A DNA stretch of 64,000 nucleotides from Laburnicola sp. R22_1 (GCA_014281115.1 JACONQ010000011.1:2627229-2691228), one strand, 5' to 3'. Numbered from the stretch's first letter, positions 44,981 to 56,515 are shown. Notes: a model not told the origin generated them from the letters alone. Program-made: numbers and translations.

Positions 44981-45298
44981 TGTTAGATACGTAAGTATCT
45001 TTGATGAGATGAGATGAAAGTGATGGATTTGATGATGAATTGATTGTCGAGTGATCTCTGTCGGAGAAGCTCAGCTATCGTACGCAATATCTATCTAGCG
45101 CTAAGACGCACTAGTAATAGTGCGGAGTAGTGTAACAGTAGTACGCCAGTCTCCTTTGTGTATTTCACAGTGATCTCACAGTGAAATCACTCTAAGTTAC
45201 ACTAACTGTCGTTATAAGGAGACCATGTGATCGGACGCACGTGACTACTGGATTTTACAGTGAAATCACAGTGATTTCCAGTGACCTGATATCTGACA
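44981..45298 (-). repeat. 3' LTR of Copia H
   Basis: 318 bp. It has the same GTGATTTCAC/CACAGTGAAATCAC palindrome cluster (45160-45285) as Copia G, in an otherwise different LTR. Confidence 0.92.
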
Positions 45299-45363
45299 CA
45301 CCCCCTCAGCTTGGATCCTCAGAGGGCCAAGCTGAACTATCTCTTGCGCAGTTGTACTATTGC

Positions 45364-48300
45364 TTATAGTTCAAAAGCTTCCATCCTGTCTTCTAACTCG
45401 TCGAGGTCGGCCTCTTGGTCGGTAATTCTTCCCCTGACGTCTTTAAGTCCTAGTTGATTCAAGAACTTGGTCCATGTGGCGGCTGGCAGAGCTTTTGTAA
45501 GACCATCTGCTGCCATTTCTTCTGATTGCTGGTACTGGACTTTGATAGCTCCACGTACTACTTCTTGTTGAAGCCAATGATTGTGTATGTCGACATGCCT
45601 GAGCTTAGTTTGCAATTTGGCGATTTCCTTAGTAACAAGTCGAATAGTTTGTTGGTTGTCGCAATTGATGGTAATTGTTGATAGCGACAGTTTGATCTTA
45701 AGTTTATCGATTAACTGAGCTGTAAATAGTGCCTCTTTTGTAACTTGTGAAAGTGCTAGCAACTCAGCTTTAGTTGTTGAAGTAGTGACGGTGTCTTGTT
45801 TGTTTGCCTTCCAGGCGACAAGGCCACTAAACAATTTGATGATGTACCCCTGTGAGCTCTTTCTATCAAGGGTGTTGTCTGCAAATGACGCGTCGCTCGC
45901 AACCTTGTAAGTGTCTGCTCCTCCAAATCGTAGCCCTAGTGATTGGGTGGATGATAGGTATAGCAGTACGCGGTCGGCGGCGTTGTGATAGTCGTCGCTG
46001 GGGTTTGAAAGGAAGCGCGATAATTAGGAGCTTGCAAAAGCTATGTCCAGGCGCGTGGTTACTGCAGCGTAGAGGATTGATCCCACCTTCTGCTAGTACT
46101 AATTGATCTTTGCTATTGTGGCGAGTCCTTCTTGAGGTAACAGTTTGACTGCTGACATTAGGGTATCGTGTTTAAGGTCGCGTTGGTTAATTAGATAACT
46201 GATCTTGTCCACGTAGGACCTCTGTGATAACCAGAGTTGCCTGTTGGCACGGTCTCTAACGACTTCAATGCCTAGGAACCACTGTAGATTGTTACCACCA
46301 GTCAGGGTGAACTTTGTACCTATCTTTTTTATTACTGTATTGGCAGCGTGCTTTTGATCTTTTGAGTATGCGACGATGAGGTCGTCTACATAGAAGAAGA
46401 TAATAATGCTGTCTTTGATTATATAGCAAGGTTCGTGCGGGACTGCGGTAAAACCGAGATCCTTAAGCGCACTAGTGAATTCTCTCTGCCACAGTAGTGG
46501 TGAGATGCGTAAGCTATACAGTGCCTTGTGCAACTGTAGGATGGTGCCTCTTTGGGTATAACCTTGGGGCATCCGCATGTAGATTTCTCTGTCTAGGTTC
46601 GCGTGGACGAAGGCGTTAGTAACGTCGTACTGGCTTAGCTCTAGGTCAAACTGAGCCGCTGTTGACATAAGCAGGCGAAATGATCTACCTGCGAGTGTTG
46701 CGGCATAGGTATCCTGTGTAGTGAGATGGCGTTGTTGATCTTTGCGCACTACCAGTCTTGCCTTGCACTTCTATAATCTGTGATGTTTATTAAGTTTGTA
46801 GGTATATACCCATATACAGTCAAGAATCTGGTGACCGCGTGATCGCACTAAGGCTGCGGGCACCTCGCTCCAAGACCTCATTTCTTTATGACTTTGTAGA
46901 TGGGATCGCTCGGCATCCTTCCACATTTTAAATAATGGATGATTATCTATCTAGGTTCTGTATAATGGAGGTTCCGGCAGTTGACTTTAATAGGGTTTCT
47001 TGCCTGCTGTAAGCATGCGATTAAATTGAGCTTTGTTAAGTAGCTTCCCCTTGTATTTGCCTCTACTTCCTGCGAGTGTACCTGCAAGGAAGGCGGCTGC
47101 CTATGGCACAGCGCGTTGATCTGGCTGTGGTGTTCCTATGGGTAATTTTTCAATTTGGTCCTGTTTGAAACTCACCATTGATTGGGCAAGCAGTGCGACA
47201 GGCGGAGGTGTCTCTGGTGGTGTTGGGTAGGTGTAATTGATCTTCCTCCCTTGATAGTACCCTGGAGCACCCTCGTCCTCCTCGTGAGAGTTAATGATCG
47301 ACTCATCCTTGTAGAAAGACTCTGTATTTTTATGTTCTGGTGGTGAGGGTGGTAGCTTCACTATTTGGGTCCATACAGCAATCTCTTCAGTAGTGCTGTG
47401 CATGAGGTTGTCCAACAGGTCTTCTTGTTTACCTGAGAACACTTGATTTTCGTCAAAGATGACGTCGCGTGTGCTGATAACTTTGTTAAGTGGAGGTATC
47501 CATACTCTCTAGATGTTTGTTGATTGATAGCCCACTAGGTAACCAACCCATGCCTTTGGGTTGAGCCTTTGGAGCTTGCTCTTGCCGCGTTTTGTATTGT
47601 TGGTTAAGGCAAAAGCTTTACAGCTGTAGGCTCTGAGGTGAGCCTGGTTTGGTTTCTTTGGTTGGGTGACGATGCTGTTTTAGTAGGCAACTGTTGTAAA
47701 AAATACTTCGTGTGGTGATTGCCATTAATTAGCGTAGTTTGGCGTTCGATTATACAGGTATACGGCCGCTTGTGTAATCTCTGGCCATAGTGTCCAGGGG
47801 AGGTTGGCGTCAAGTCGCATTGCACGGCTCTTTTCCTTAATTACACCCCCTAGGCGTTCAGCCCCTCCATTTTGAGCTTGGGTATTAGGTGCTGAAGGCT
47901 CAATAACAACCCCTTCATTGACACACCACCTGTGAACGTCTTGTTTAACTAAGAAAATCTCATTGTTGGATTCGATAACTTTTATAGTCACCTTGAACTA
48001 TACTTTCATAAATAGTACAAATTCCTTTAGCAGCTTAATAATTGTTCGTGCTAGTTAATTGTCTTTAAAGTAGAAGTCCCAAGCTATGCCTAAGAAACAA
48101 TTAGAGATAAGCATCATACTCTTTTCGCTAGTTAAGCTCTTATCTTCGAAGTTGTAAAAGTCTATAGCGACTCTCTCTCCTGGGCCATTGTTAATTTGTC
48201 TAGCCTAACGTCTGATTTATCGCCTAAGCTTTAATCTGCCGCAAGCGTCGCATTGGACTGTGGTCAACCCTTTAATACATACCCCTTCACTGTGATTCAC

Positions 48301-50157
48301 TGTGTGCTCCAGTGCCTAAGGGCCTGGGTGGCCTAGTCGTTTGTGCCATGTGATGGCGTTCACCTTCTGCGCTCGTCGTGCGGTGCGCGAGGTAAATTTG
48401 TGTGTAGCGTACGTACTATTGATCGTGGTACAAGTTAATTTTGATGTTGGTATGAACTCCAGTACCCATTGATTGTAGATTTCTTGGAGTTTGGCCAGGA
48501 TCGTATTGTCTCGTCTCCTGATTGTTGTTGGGTCTAACTTAGTGTCCCACCAGAGGCCTTGCCTTTGGAGTAATTGGAAGGACACTAGGTTGCAAAGTAG
48601 ACTAGGACAGTAGGCGACGTTGTCTAACCTTACTAAGCAATTTCCCTCCTTACTCTTAACGTGAAGATGGACACTCCCATATCCCCTTATCCATGCTCGT
48701 GATGATCCCGCCCATACGAAGTCTTCTGGCGACGGTGGTCGCCATAAGACGAAGCGATCAATGTTATTAAAGATGTGGCAGGTTGTGCCAGAATTAAGGA
48801 TCGCGGAGTCACGTAGTAGGTATGTGTTCAGGTCTAAGTAGTAGGAGGCTGCGATAGCATTAAAGCTCGCTAAGAGGATAGTGATCTGTCTGCCATCTAG
48901 TCATTTATCGTCAGTAATCTTAGTGATTTAAGTTAGAGTAGGGGTCTTTGATTGTTTAATCTTTGGTGTCTGTGACTTTTGACGCTTTACGGATCTCATG
49001 CGCTCCATAAGCACAGGGTCATTCTCTAACCTGTATGTTATAACCGCCTCTATAGCAGGCTTTAGTTTGAACTATTTAGGTTGTTTGTTGGGGAATGCGT
49101 AAAAGCAGTCTTTCAGACTATGGCGTTGTTTATAAGCAGGGCACTTGGGGTTTGATCCCTCTTGGCCTCCAACTGCTGTTGGCTCATTGTTAGTGACTCG
49201 TACGGACTGCTTGGATTTGGCTTTAGGGCCAGCTTTATTGGCGCGTGATCTGCCTCGCTTGGGTGATGCTGCTTCATCCATAGGTTGGGCGTCCCCAGCT
49301 GCGGCCTAGGTGGTTACACCACTGTTAGTGAGAGATGGTCCTGCAATAGCAAAGGCGCCCCTTTGTTTACCCTTAATCGGGTGCTGCATTACTATTTATT
49401 CTTAGAAGAGTTTTACCATCTCTTTTCTATTAACAGTCTCGTCCTTACTTCTGTGTTGCAGGAAGGTCGTAACCCATTAGGATGCGACATTGGTGACCGC
49501 TTTCATGAAATCTTATTTGACTAAGTCTAGCTCCCAAAGCTCTAACACACGATTGTACTTAGCTTCTGTAGCCGCATGATCGTACTCAGCGAGCCAGGTG
49601 TACTATGAACCGACTGATCTCATTGGTTTGAGAGCGTCTTAGTACCTGATCCTTGCTCTTCTTTGTTTATCGTGTTAGTTAACCCCAACCGTTTTCGTGA
49701 GGTTCTTGATCCATTATCTGATTGATTCACCTGGGGTGCAGCAATTGGACTGTAAATGTGCCGAGGTGGTGGTTTGAATGAGAATAACCAGCTTATCTAG
49801 GTTCTCCTTCTCCTGTTCGTACTTTCGATCTAGGAGCTTGTAGATTTCGAGTTGATTCTTATAGAAATCGGTATCGATTTTATACGCCTTTTCGCCAGCC
49901 GGCGATAGGTGCGACGGTAGCGATGGACGGGCGTTATTGGTGTTTCCGTTGACGAAAGCGGGAGCTAGTTAATAGGCACCAATATTCGGTGCGACTAGCA
50001 TGACCAGTTCTGCCATTAGTTCATTGTTGAGGGATAGGTCAATAAGATCCCATACTTTCAACAACTAGGCTCAGGCATTAATTTGCCTCAGCCATAGTGT
50101 GTAGTTCGAGTAATCAGTCAGGATCACTATAGAATCCCTAAGTGTTGATAGAGACAT
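45364..50157 (-). pseudogene. gag-pol polyprotein of Copia H, moderately RIPped
   Basis: One frame of 1,598 codons from ATG 50157 to the stop at 45364, no frameshift and fewer stops than G, with which it shares most of pol. Knuckle near 49100-49150 (second Cys changed to Tyr, CPAYKQRH); protease region degraded near 48790; integrase WHKRLGHPGP near 48325-48350; ESNNE and AQNGGAERLGG near 47850-47970. RT has QYDVTNAFVHANLDRE near 46600-46650 and intact FFYVDD near 46390; RNase H has TTKAELLALSQ near 45760 and DIHNHWLQQEV near 45580. A closely related but distinct subfamily to G. Confidence 0.92.
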
Positions 50158-50175
50158 GATTTTTGGTTTAATTAA

Positions 50176-50193
50176 GGCAGTGAGACTCTTAAT
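50176..50193 (-). promoter_or_regulatory. putative primer-binding site of Copia H (half-tRNA type)
   Basis: ATTAAGAGTCTCACTGCC in element sense, abutting the 5' LTR; identical to E and G. Gag ATG at 50157 follows 18 bases later. Confidence 0.6.
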
Positions 50194-50511
50194 TGTCAGA
50201 TACGTAAGTATCTTTAATAAGATGAGATGAAAGTGATGGATTTGATGATGAATTGATTGTCGAGTGATCTCTGTCGGAGAAGCTTAGCTATCGTACGCAA
50301 TATCTATCTAGCGCTAAGACGCACTAGTAATAGTGCGGAGTAGTGTAATAGTAGTACGCCAGTCTCCTTTGTGTATTTCACAGTGATCTCACAGTGAAAT
50401 CACTCTAAGTTACACCAACTGTCGTCATAAGGAGACCATGTGATCGGACGCACGTGACTACTGGATTTCACAGTGAAATCACAGTAATTTCCAGTGACCT
50501 GATATCTAACA
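50194..50511 (-). repeat. 5' LTR of Copia H
   Basis: 318 bp, nearly identical to the other copy; differences are transitions (for example CTTTGATGAGATG against CTTTAATAAGATG). Confidence 0.92.
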
Positions 50512-50516
50512 AACCT

Positions 50517-50990
50517 ATGCAGATAGTATAGGCGAGTATATAGCTTAATTTGCAAGGTCGTCCTTATAGATTACTCCTTATTATTATAGATTATAACCCT
50601 AATGCCCTCTTAGAGGGCTATATAATAAGATCTTATTTAGACGCTCTACGCGTAGGTTTATTACCCTACTATAAACCTAAAAAGATCTTTATACAGAATA
50701 ACGCGCGTGTATATAACTTGCTAGAAGCTCGCGATTTTATATAAAATTATAGAATATAGGTTATAGAGTAGCTACTATACTCTCTAGAACTTAACCTAAT
50801 ATCATATCTCTAGTAGCGACTTAAAATAATTATAAATAAGGATTACCTATAATATAATAATCTAGAGGACTTCTGTAAGTAGTAGAAGGACTTTTATAAG
50901 GCATTAAAGAAGGCATAGTAGAAAATACTAAATTAACTAATATATACCCTTATTATATTAATGCCTTAACGCCTATATGCCTATTCATAA
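50517..50990 (+). pseudogene. RIPped Tc1-like transposase, C-terminal part
   Basis: Continuation after Copia H: GRPYRLLLIIIDYNPNALLE, then GYIIRSYLDALRVGLLP, then IFIQNNARVYN (the second catalytic Asp has become Asn, as G-to-A RIP predicts). A degraded tail follows with kDFYKALKE-like text and an ending that fits the usual MPRR...AKG...TKY close of Tc1 transposases. Independent of element F in sequence. Confidence 0.75.
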
Positions 50991-51815
50991 GCCTAAGGGC
51001 GGCAAACAAAATATTAAGCCCTTTGCTTGCTCTCTCCATTAAAAATTATCTGTATAGGGCTTTTAGGGCGTTTTTACAGCTTCTTATTTAATATTCTAAT
51101 TCTTAATATTCTAGCCTATATAGGGTAAAAGAATAAAACTTTTCCCTAGTACTATACTAGTATATAATATAAACGTATTTCTTAGCCAAACGCGTTAAAA
51201 TATAATTAAATTACTAACGTTCTAATACTTAGCAAAAACTAAAAAGAAAATAAAGAAAAATAGCTATATAGCCTCTATAGGCTATTGCCTCTCAGCTAGT
51301 TAAACGTTATATAAATAAAATAGAAGTTTTTAATTTTAATTAATCTTTAGACGCTTAATTCTCTGTTAGTCTGTCTTTATACTACGTATAACCTATCTAA
51401 TAAAGCTAATACTTAGCTAGTTATTAATAAGTTTTATAAGAGCGCTATTTAAGGTAGCCTTCATTATAGTAATTGCAAGGTTATTATTACTATTAATTTG
51501 CTAGATCTTTAAGATAACTTTTTATTAGTAACCTTTTATAGGCTTATAATATCTACTATAAGACGTTTCTTCTTTATAGTGCCTAGCTTTATAAGGCAGT
51601 TATATATAGACTAAGAGTTAGTAGCTATAACTAGAGAAATTAGTTTTATCTAGTTAAAAGGTAGTAGGTTATTAAAAATAAACTTAATTAATATACTAAT
51701 ATTAAATCCTAGCGTTATAGCGTATTACTTAGACATAAGCATGGTTCTTATTACTTATCTGCTTTTAATTAATTTCTAATTAATAAGGTTTAAATTACCT
51801 ATCCAATATAAGGGG
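50991..51815. other. AT-rich RIPped tract, unidentified
   Basis: No recognisable gene. The tract ends abruptly near 51815 where GC-rich DNA begins, a sharp isochore-like edge in front of the helicase gene. Confidence 0.5.
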
Positions 51816-52030
51816 ATGGATTCCCCCGATCCGCGGCGAAATAGGCTTAGCGTTAGGGTTTAGCTACGCGATCGAGCTGAACGTCAGGTCCGATCCGTCG
51901 CTTTTGACCCCCCCGATCCGTGAGCACCCACGCGTCTAGCGCACAAGTTTTGTATATGAAAAAGATTCGCGCACATCAAATTGTTAATTGTCAGTACTAT
52001 AGTTAGTTGCAACGACGAGGCTTTGTGGTA
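51816..52030 (+). promoter_or_regulatory. GC-rich leader of the telomere-linked helicase
   Basis: Contains two copies of CCCCCGATCCG 80 bp apart (about 51830 and 51910). It is the only GC-rich DNA between the AT tract and the ATG, so it is the likely promoter or 5' leader; no TATA box is obvious. Confidence 0.35.
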
Positions 52031-55000
52031 ATGGAGCTTCCGCACTGGGACAGTCGAGCGCCGGCCCCGCCGCAGGAGAACAGCGTTAACAGCAGCACCG
52101 ACGCCCGCCGCACCGCGCCGAAGCTAACGCTCAATAACTACACCGATGTAATATGCTTCTTAGAAGATTTTCGCGTTCTGGTATGTAAGCAACACTGCAC
52201 CGCGGTCGTCAATCTCGACGCGCATCTACGAGATTAGCATGCGACACCCGCTGCGCTACGGAAGCAGATTATCGAGCGACTGCGTAACTTCTCTACAGCT
52301 AAGCCGAGCGAAGTCGAGCTTCCCAAACAACCCGCATGGCCAATACAAGAGCTAGGAACGCCGCTTAATGGGTTCAAGTGCAAGACGTGTGGATTTATCA
52401 CGGCGAACAACAACGCAGTACGCAAACATTGCAAGAAAAGTCACCAGCAAGCTTGGACAGGCGATAAGAGTCAACTGTTTAACTGCGTCAAAGTACAGAC
52501 GCTTTTTCGCACGGGCGGGTTATAGAAATATTTTGTTGTTGATTCGGAAAGCACCAAGATTGGCGAGGATAGAGCGGTAGTAGAATATATAGTTCAGGAG
52601 CAGCTTACTAAATACAGAGCAACACAAGAAAGCGTTAAACAGAAGCTACAAGTGCTTAGCGACGCTGCGAAGACTGATAAGACAAAATGGTTCAAGCGGA
52701 CAGGCTGGTTGGAGCACTTCAAGGACCGCAATCTGGTACATTTGGCACATCAAGCACGGTTGCCTGGTCACGACGAGAGGAAGCTAAAGCTGGCTGCGGA
52801 GCTGACCGAGCGGCTGCTAGAAAGAAGCGTCAAGGGATTATCGACGCTTGCGCTGGAGACTCGACGCTGGCTTCGCAGCGCACAGCAGACAAAGATCGAC
52901 CCGCGACCGCTAGCACGGCTGCAGAACCCGGAGAGTCAGAGCGTATATGCGAGCTACGTTGTTAAGTTTGTATGCTACTATCTGCGTATCATAGCAGACG
53001 AAGAAGCGAGGATGGCGCAGTCGCAGGACGAAACCGCGAGCAGCGAGAGCGATAGGGAGTCGAGTTAGGAGGCGGATAGCAATGAGCATAATGGGGAGGA
53101 TAGCGATGAGGATAATAAGGAGGATAGCGATGAGGATAACGAGGAGGATAGCGATGAGGACGGCGACAGCACCCGACCGCGGCGCAGACCGCGCAAAAAG
53201 CCGCCGACAGACATAATGAAGGATGCACGTGAGCTGTTTGCGTGGAAAGGGGATCAGAAAGCGCTGGCGATTCAACTGTGGCTTGTACTAGACAGCGGCG
53301 ATCGACCGGCTGAGATGGAGGCTCTACTTGCATCGCTGAGCTCGTTCATCTTCACCGTGTACGACGACGTGCCGCTGTCTTGTGGACTTGTACAGTTTCT
53401 CGCTGTGCTGGGCATCGACGCAGAGATGGGCCGCTTGCGTACCGCGAAAAACTACTCGTACATGTTGGCAGGCATGGTATACTGCGTGCGGGTGCTTGGA
53501 GTCGAGACGCTACTCCCGTCGGCGCAGCGTGGAGAGCAGACGGTGGAAGACCGTGAAAGGTTTCTACGTATGCGGCACAACTATCTAGCGGATGGATCGT
53601 TCAGCCCGATGAGCGAGATAATCAGCTTACTAGCGTATGGCAAGCACATCGGGCTGAATGCTGGCAACTCAGGCAATGCGTACTGGTCGAAGGACAAGAG
53701 GATCTTCTATCTGAACGGTCGCCCGATTGTTGTAGAGCGTTTCTGCAAGATGGCTCAGGACTTGGTAGCTAAAGCGTCTGAGATGCTGTGGGGGCTGTGC
53801 TGGGTGGAGGATGTTGGAGAGCGCTTTGCCGTTGAGCTGGAGAAAGTGGTGGACGACGTTACGTTTATGGAAAGGGGCAAGTCTTTCATCGACACGCCGA
53901 GCAACAATCTGTCGAACGGGCTTACTTGGATGCTTACGCGGGCGCTGACTACCGAGGGCGGACGGCGGCTGAAGCATGCGGATGGGCAGTGGAACGTCAA
54001 GGCAGTCAGGCGGTACATACTGCAGGTGGACCGCTTCTTGGAGATACTGCTGTGCAGTGTACATATCACGTCAGGGCAGCCGGGTCGCGGATCGGAGATT
54101 ACGACGATTCGACGTCGCAACGGGGTGCTGCAGGACCGTAACATCTTCGTGGCGGATGGGCAGATCATGACGGTTGTGCGCTATCACAAGTCGCAGTCGC
54201 AGTGGGACAAGCCGAAGATCGTGCCGCGATTCTTACCGCCGCAGCTGGGGCAGGTCATGGCCGTGTACTTGGCGTATCTGCAGCCGTTCCGAGAGTATCT
54301 AGTGCTGCAAGTACTCGGGGGCAACTCCAGCGACTATGTCTGGTACGATGCACAAGGAGCGTGGGACACTAGCCGGCTGACGAGGATACTCAAACGGGAA
54401 ACAAAAACGAGGCTGGGGGTGGAGCTGCACACGCTGGACTATCGACATACCGCTGTAGGCATCGGAAGAGTAAAGGTGGGAGAGTCGTTCAGTCGAGGCT
54501 ATCAGGACGAGCTCGGCGAGGGTGACGAAGCGGAGGTCGACGACGACGGCGAGGACATTATCGAACTTCAGAACTCACGTACGACAGCTATGGGTGTTGG
54601 CAACTACAGCGTGCCGGTAGCCATTGTCAAGCATCTTAGCATACGGTCGATAGACGCATTCCGTCCGCTCAGCATGGCGTGGCACAAGTTCTTAGGCGTC
54701 GACGGCGAAGGCGAAGCACGTGAGGGTACCGATGCAAGTGTGCGTGTAGCAACGAAGAGGGTGCTTCGGAACAGTATGTCTGGGCTGGCAGCGAACCCGA
54801 GAGACAAGGAGGCGCGAGTTGAGGATCCGCGCGAAGACGAGATCCGTAAGGCGCTGCGGCAGGTACTGAAGAAGCAGGACGTCAACTTCCGATCCGTCGA
54901 GCAGGAGCAAGCGATGCATGCCGTACTCGCTGGTCAGACGCCGCTCGTAGTCGTGCTTCCGACCGGGGGTGGGAAGAGTCTGCTGTTTACCGTGCCGGCA

Positions 55001-56515
55001 ATCGTTGAGAGGGTGGGGGTTACCGTCGTCGTGGTGCCGTACCGCGCGCTGGTCGAAGACTTGGTCATGCGGATCAAGCAGAGCGGTGTCGAGTGCATCG
55101 AGTGGAAGCACGGCGAGAACAACCCGGCGTCCGTGGTCGTGGTCAGCGCTGACTTGGTTGGCGACGTCACAAGCAATGGCAACTTCATCGGCTACGCTGG
55201 GCTGCTGCACATGAAGGGTTTACTGCGGCGGGTGGTGGTCGACGAGTGTCATCTCATCTTTACGTCGAGCGGCTGGAGGCCGAAGCTGGCACTGCTTAAA
55301 AATCTGCGGTTGCTGGCGTGTCCGATCGTACTGCTGACAGCAACGCTACCGCCGGTGCGCGAGAACGAGCTTGGGTCGAGCATGCTGGTGCACAACGCAA
55401 CGTACATACGGGCGAGCACGGTACGGCCGAACACGCGGTACATTGTCTCGTGGTGTCAGCAAGGCAAGCTACAGGATACGGCAGCAGCGGTGTGTAAGCG
55501 GCGGCAAGCACAGCTACGAAAGAAGAGGCAAAAGGGCGTGGTGTACTGTCGAAGCAAACGGCAGTGTGAGGAGCTGGCAGAGGCGCTTGGATGCGTACAC
55601 TATCATGCTGACGTACCGGACCGGGCTGAGCGGCTACAAGAGTGGGTACAGAGGGGTGGTTTTATCGTAGCTACGTCGGCGCTAGGTACAGGCGTGGACT
55701 TTGGGGGGATTGTGTACATTCTGCACGTCGGGATGCCATGGAGCATGATCGATTACGCACAAGAGAGCGGGCGTGGAGGGCGGGCTGGAGAGACGGTGGA
55801 TGCTGTAGTGCTGGTAGAGCATGGCGAAGTGGAGCGGGTAATGGAGCTCAAGAAGGAGGATATAGATGTGCAGGCAGTAGGGCTGTTCATCATCGGTAGT
55901 GGGTGTCGGAGGCAGCTGATGAGCAGGTACTTGGACACGGCTGGTGTGAGTTGTACGGATATCGACTCTGCTGGGTGCGATCGGTGCGGAGAGGGGGTGA
56001 GAGAGCACATGGACGAGCAGGAGAGCGCAGGGTTGGAGTGGGAGAGGGTGCGAAAGACGCTAGACGAGCTGCGGCAGGGCTGTGCGATTTGCTGGCTGCT
56101 TGGGCAATGCAAAGAGCGTGGAGAAGAAGAGGCGTGGAGAGGGCACCGGACGATGCAGTGCAATCAAGATGCAGAGGTGAATACGCGGGTAGTGGATGCG
56201 TTCCGGCGGAAGATTCGCGATGGAGGTGGAGGGCATAGCTGCAGGCGATGCTGGGTGAGTCAAAAGTACTGCGCAACAGGAGAAAAGGGGGAAAACGCGT
56301 GTCAATGGCCGAATGTCATCATACCGCTAGCGTATGCGGCAATGGCAACAGAGAAGGGGCACGAAATTGTGCAGGAACTGGGATTCGGACAGAGCGAAGA
56401 GGAGGCGTATGCGAAGTGGCTTGGATTACGGCATAGAGAGCGGGTGTGGGGAGAGTTTTTTAGCAACGCGATGGTCGTGGCAATTCAGGTAATACTTTGG
56501 TTTGTAGTAGAGTAA
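52031..56515 (+). pseudogene. telomere-linked RecQ-type helicase with DUF3505 and recombinase-like region
   Basis: One 1,494-codon frame from ATG 52031 to TAA 56513, broken only by three TAG codons (52235, 52523, 53066), each explicable as CAG or TGG RIP products. N-terminus (1-330): two C2H2-like zinc motifs, VCKQHCTAVVNLDAHLRD and FKCKTCGFITANNN, of the DUF3505/OrsD type. An acidic repeat follows (about 345-385). The middle (400-900) has a tyrosine-recombinase-like pattern: R686 in GQPGRGSE, K720, HTLDYRH (800-806) and a Tyr candidate at 859. RecQ-type helicase (about 930-1300): LPTGGGKS (977-983), DECH (1071-1074), LLTATLPP, ATSALGTGVDFG, QESGRGGRAG. Cys-rich C-terminus (CDRCG, CAICW, CRRCW). 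Predicted nuclear; helicases of this class sit at fungal chromosome ends. The part after 53069 is a fully open 1,148-codon frame. Confidence 0.85.
53096..53165 (+). repeat. in-frame 24-bp repeats encoding EDSDEDNE
   Basis: Three near-perfect copies of GAGGATAGCGATGAGGATAA plus four bases (53096, 53120, 53144), preceded by a degenerate copy. They give an acidic linker between the DUF3505 region and the recombinase-like region, a likely site of length variation. Confidence 0.75.

Larger units (their letters stand above)
44981..50511 (-). mobile_element. Copia retrotransposon H, full length
   Basis: 5.53 kb, two 318-bp LTRs (44981-45298, 50194-50511) starting TGTTAGATACGT/TGTCAGATACGT and ending ATATCTGACA/ATATCTAACA, with 5-bp duplication AACCT (44976-44980, 50512-50516). 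Polypurine tract complement CACCCCCTCAGC at 45299-45310. It splits a RIPped Tc1 element. Confidence 0.95.

Noticed and set aside
52910..56305. Many minus-strand and out-of-frame open frames over the helicase gene
   Set aside because: Shadows of a GC-rich coding sequence; the plus-strand frame carries all helicase motifs.
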